DNA from: Cristatella mucedo
Lineage: Eukaryota; Bryozoa; Phylactolaemata; Cristatellidae
Length of the DNA: 64,000 nucleotides
NCBI GenBank assembly: GCA_009760855.2
Contig: WPIO01000043.1
Coordinates: forward strand, 1,860,001-1,924,000
Direction: 5' to 3'
This document shows positions 32,501 through 64,000 of the stretch, one piece after another. Each line of letters starts with the position of its first letter. Positions within the stretch are counted from its first letter, which is position 1. The translations under genes were made by a program, and so were the position numbers. The notes beneath the pieces are model-generated. The model searched no databases. It saw only the letters and a list, made by a program, of their open reading frames with translations, and had not been told where the DNA came from.

Positions 32501-33033
32501 TGCCTGAGGCAGGGCAAATGTGGCATGCAGCTAAGAAAGGAGCAGGCAGGATAACTGTTATTCTACCATACAGCAGTTTTAAATGAAACCGCGGTACCGA
32601 CAAAGAGGTGCCAATCAATCCGGTGTCAAATATGCTAACTCGGTTGATTTCGTTCAGTCAGACCTCAGTCGCGGCAAACAGGTCAAGTAAGTCTAGCTGA
32701 GAATGAGGTCAAGCATAATTAGTCTTGTATTTCGAATTGACCATGCATTACCTAAGCACCCTTTGTGAGTTGCTGGCTGGTTAGAATAGGTCTAATCACC
32801 ACTAGGTAATTAGTTATTTAATGCAGTGATTGAGCCAGCATTTTGAACAGCTCGAATGGATGCAAGGAACACTGAATTTCACGCAGGAAATAGTAGCTCA
32901 CAAATCTCGTCTGAGCTCCCAGCTGTGTGTAGCTGCTTCAAGCTCGAGCAGATATAATGGGCAGTCGCTCCTAGCCACTTCGAGCTTCGACTTTTGCTGC
33001 ATCACTCTATCGCGGTTTTTTCAAATGTAGTCA

Positions 33034-33185
33034 TTGAAAATTCGATCGAGATAGTGAAAATGATACAGTGTGCGCTTGGTTGTTTGAGCCAAGTATACAC
33101 TGTTGTATTACAATTAAAAATTAAAATTGCTGTACATATAGACTGGAGGAGGCCTATGCATTCGAGCATCCCTCCTGCAAATCGT
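33034..33185 (+). repeat. repeat C copy (unclassified)
   Basis: GAGATAGTGAAAATGATACA, TTGTTTGAGCCAAGTATACA, CTGTTGTATTACAATTAAAA and GACTGGAGGAGGCCTATGCA match, inverted, 53335-53190. The family is not recognised; it is recognised here only by its recurrence. Confidence 0.6.
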
Positions 33186-33215
33186 TCAATGCCAGGTGCA
33201 GCCACTCGACCAATC

Positions 33216-34290
33216 GTTGTGTGTGTGTGTCCCTCCCAGCCTTCAAGCACCTCGAATTCTCTCAACTTACTTGCTGCATGTATTGATGACATTAGCGCAT
33301 GGATGGCAGCAAATTTTCTAAAACTGAACGATGATAAAACTAACTTACGAGTTATGGGCAACCCCAGCCTGATTCGGAAATTGGAAAGGTTGACACTCAA
33401 AATTGGCTCTGCCAGCATATCTCCTGCTGACTCAACTTAAAATCTAGGTGTCATGTTCCAAAGTAGCATCTCGTTAGACAACCATATCAGCTCCGCAATC
33501 ATGTCTGCCTACTTTCAGCTACATAAGATTGCTCAAATTCGGGCTTGATTAGATAACGATACCACGTCTAAGTTGGTCCATACATTCGTGAAATTCTATC
33601 TTGACTTCTGTAACTCACTGCTTGCTGGCCTACCGGCATGTGCAATCAGGCGATTACAGCTGGAGAAAAACTCCTCAGCTAGGCTTGTCTGTCGTGAGCA
33701 TTGCAGCTGTCACACAACACCACTTCTCGGCGACCTGCACTGGCTCCTAGTCAAGCAAGACAAGTCCAGTCAAGCATAGACTTTAAGGTTTTATCGCTCA
33801 CTTTTAGGTCACTTCATTATTTGGCTCTAGCCTATCTCTCAGATCTACTCCCCCACCAGGCCAACCATCGTAACCCCGGCTTTTCGGAATCCAACAGTTT
33901 ACCAATACCTTGTACAAAGCTATAATCATTTGGAGACAGTGCATTTAGTTCGTATGCTCCCAACGCCTGGAACACCCTCCCGACGCGTCAGAACAACCCC
34001 CATCCACATTTAAAAAGAACTTAAAAACACCAATTTAGGACAGCATTTAGTGGGTCCCTGTGATTCGTCCTTTATATGCTTATATGTGCTGACACTGTGC
34101 ATACTGCAACTAACCACATTTGCATGCTGACCCTGTGCATGTCACTGCTAACCATGTTATTCATGTTGTTTATCAAGCATGATATTACTCATCATTCAAT
34201 CGCGTTTCCTTTGCAGCAAATGTAAAGCGCCTAGAAAGAAATTGAGTTCTCTGAGCACGCTATATCAAGTGCGTAATAATTATTATAATT
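33216..34290 (+). repeat. LINE A copy, from just after the YADD box to the tail
   Basis: It encodes SQPSSTSNSLNLLAACIDDI, WMAANFLKLNDDKTNL, SLIRKLERLTLKIGSASISP, then after a stop SARNLGV-like sequence, LDFCNSLLAGLPACAIRRLQ, LEKNSSARLVCREHCSCH and LALAYLSDLLPHQANH. The 3' UTR from about 34037 ends GAGTTCTCTGAGCACGCTAT and TAAT repeats. Stops and frameshifts are present. Confidence 0.9.
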
Positions 34291-36661
34291 AATGTGTGTG
34301 TGGGGAAGAAGTTGCTTTCAAAAATCTACAGGATCGAGAGGAGAAAGTTGGCCTTACACTTAAGCGCCTCTAGCAAGTCGTGAGAACTATTAAGGCAGTA
34401 AACGATATGATCAGCGAATGGGACCCACAAATGATGGTGCATTGCGATTCTGGAATGTACTTGATGGAGCCATAAAACCCTATAAAAGCCTCCATCCACA
34501 TAGGAACAGACAGCACCAGCAACTGGCTGTCAGGATTTTCTTCAACCGTGCACCCAGACACACACTGCCTATGCCTAGTATCCTTCGGCAGTTCAAGACG
34601 ACGCGCCAGTTAAAGATACTGCACAACCTGGAGACTCAAATACAGAAGTCGTGCCTTCGGAGGAGCAGTAACCTTGCTCTTCTTTGCTGTGCTGTAGTCA
34701 CTCTTCATCTTTGTCGCTTCACCGTCAAAACAAAGTTTCACTATTTTCATTGGTTAGTGGTTGTGTGAAAGAACTGTGTGCGTGTGCGCGTGTGTATATC
34801 TGTGTGTGTGTGTGTGTGTGTGTGATTAAATGCACAATAATATGACATTTGTAAAGTCCAATGTCTTATTATTTCCTTTTCTGTCTAACATATTGGGTAA
34901 TGCGAGTGTAATAGTGACTAGGGGGTGCTATTTCATGTCTAGAGAGCTCTGATCATGCTAAAGACTGCGCTTAAGGGTCGTGAACCAATTTTCTATGCTC
35001 TAAGAAAATATTCAATTAATAAATAAACCTATTTTGAAGAAATTCACTTATCGAGGTAGAGTCTGGAACTGATTAACCGTGATAAAGGAGTGGCGACTGC
35101 AATACAATAGATCATCTTGTAAGAGAAATGAATGCATGAATGAACGACATAAATGAAACTGCAAGTTAGGGGCCATTAAAAATGCTCAAACTTTGCCTTT
35201 GGTCTGCCATAACTGCTGTAGAAATATCAAGGGAATTAAATGAACTTATAGTGTACAATTAAATGTGCCACCAAATATGCAGCCATGTTTTACTCTATAT
35301 TTGCTTCTAAACTCCACAAGCTTCTCAAAATGCAAGATATAAGGCATAATGTGCTTGCCATGTGCCTTCCTGATCTGTGCTCACTCCTCACATACCCTTC
35401 GGTCCTTGTTTAGGGTACCAAGACCTACAGAGCCCATACATGATTAAACTAAGGGCAGAACCAAGGTCATGCCTGGATCTAATCAAAAGCATCATGGCAT
35501 GGCAGAGCTTTTTATACAGGATTTTTCTCCATCATGTGCACTGACAGCAGTCAGTACTTTTAAGCAGATTGCTGGCCTTTTGGCTGGAGGCCCTAGTTAC
35601 CAGATGCTTTTTTGGAAGCTCTGAGTCAATGAATAACTAATGGTTTGTGCTGGGACTTGATAATGGCAGCACTGGCATGCATGTCAAATTAACGATGTCG
35701 ATTTTCGGGCGTCACTTCCTAGTCTGCTGGGAAGGAGGGGATCTCAACATGTTTTATATGGTAAATGCTGAAAACAGCCATAATACAAGCATTTTATTAT
35801 CACAATTAAGATGCATTTCAATCAGCTGCAGTCTGCAGCTAAAATAAATGTCATGCAGCAGTTGCCAGTCATGGGCGACCTTTCGTGAACCGGGTTATAG
35901 CCTTAAGCCAAAGAGAGGCCACAGGTTAACAGCTGATGCCCAAAACCTTTGCCAAACTAATGGGCACACAGCAGTAGTCAGGGGATCGTCGGTGGCTTTG
36001 CACGGAGCAGGCACTCGTCACAGTAGAGATACTTGGGTGCTGCTTGCAAAACAACAGTAGGAACAACAATTAGCAAGCAATGGACAACTAACATAGGGCC
36101 AAAGGCCCTTGCAGTGCAACGTAAGCAACAGTGAGTAACGAATAACGATGCTGTGCATTACAAACATTGGGTGGCTTAGCTATGGTGCAGGGCTAGCCTC
36201 TAGACTCAGCTAGAAGGCACGATTGAATGAGGTCTCAGATATAGTTATATAGCGACGCAGGTCAAAGAGTCAGTGCTGAAGCTTAACAAAAGTCATGGCT
36301 TGCTAGCAGTGCAGGAATGACGTTGACCAGCACCGAACTGCCCTGACAAAGAAACCATACAAAAATCGCTGATCTGGGTTATAGTTTGAATCTTTCACGA
36401 ACACCCAGTGACGTTACTGACAAAGAGTAAGTAGGGCCACAAACTCACGGCCATAGCCAGGAACGACCTGTGATGCTGTCAGCATTACTTATGCTTCTTA
36501 TTTCTTATGGGTCTTAACCACCACATCGATCTGCAATCCTTCCATATATCCACGTGATTCGGACGAAACATTATATTCATCGGTAAGACTGATGCAAGCT
36601 AACTGCTTGGTTGGCAATATGCTTGATATCGCTGGAAGCATTACCACAGAATTTTTGCCAA
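34291..36661. other. intergenic between the two convergent genes
   Basis: It contains a (GT)n run at about 34796-34823 and a repeat C fragment at 35040-35130. A + strand open frame at 34418-34768 and others at 35647-36060 have no recognised domain. The 3' UTR of the FGD-like gene (- strand) should lie just left of 36662; no clear AATAAA was found close by. Confidence 0.45.
35040..35130 (+). repeat. repeat C fragment
   Basis: GTAGAGTCTGGAACTGATTA and ACCGTGATAAAGGAGTGGCG match the reverse complement of 52850-52780 (GCAGAGTCTGGAGCTGATTA, ACACCGCGATAAACGAGGGC). Confidence 0.5.

Positions 36662-64000
<27,339 letters not shown>

Noticed and set aside
34418-34768. 116-codon + strand frame (LHPHRNRQHQQLAVRIFF...)
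   Set aside because: No domain, splice context or recurrence recognised; directly after a LINE tail.

Overview
The window is nuclear DNA of an invertebrate animal. Coding sequence is split into small exons with GT-AG (once GC-AG) introns, and the space between exons is filled with LINE, SINE and DNA-transposon fossils and microsatellites. A lophotrochozoan (flatworm or mollusc) is my best guess from the repeats, but the sequence does not prove it. All exons below were assembled by hand from splice signals, reading-phase bookkeeping and family motifs.

Two genes face each other tail to tail. (1) On the + strand, 7737-24753, eight exons join in frame to a complete 486-residue protein. It has a signal peptide, three serial immunoglobulin-like domains with ten N-glycosylation sequons, and a C-terminal hydrophobic tail with nothing after it, as in GPI-anchored proteins. 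Domains 1 and 2 have the same exon layout and the same Cys-Cys distance (86 residues). I do not recognise the protein; it is the best candidate here for something undescribed. (2) On the - strand, from beyond the right edge (64000) down to 36662, lies the 3' two-thirds of an FGD-type Rho guanine-nucleotide exchange factor: DH domain, PH1, FYVE zinc finger, linker, PH2. Thirteen exons or exon candidates are placed; the DH start lies outside the window and at least one PH2 exon was not found.

The repeats fall into recurring families. LINE A is an L2/CR1-like element ending in (ATT)n, with many 5'-truncated copies. LINE B is a related, older element with a different 3' UTR. SINE A is tRNA-headed and has a tail resembling that of LINE A. 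SINE B is also tRNA-headed, with an excellent B box. Repeat C is unclassified, in three partial copies. There is also a dead Tc1-like transposon near 29-30 kb and a 186-bp non-autonomous hAT element at 59192-59377 that looks like the horizontally transferred SPIN family. Several insertions are nested, giving a relative order of events.

Layout: 0-7.7 kb repeats, a GC-rich island and a possible Ig-like exon on the - strand at the left edge; 7.7-24.8 kb Ig gene; 24.8-36.7 kb intergenic repeats; 36.7-64 kb FGD-like gene, whose largest visible intron (55481-63104) is almost solid LINE sequence.
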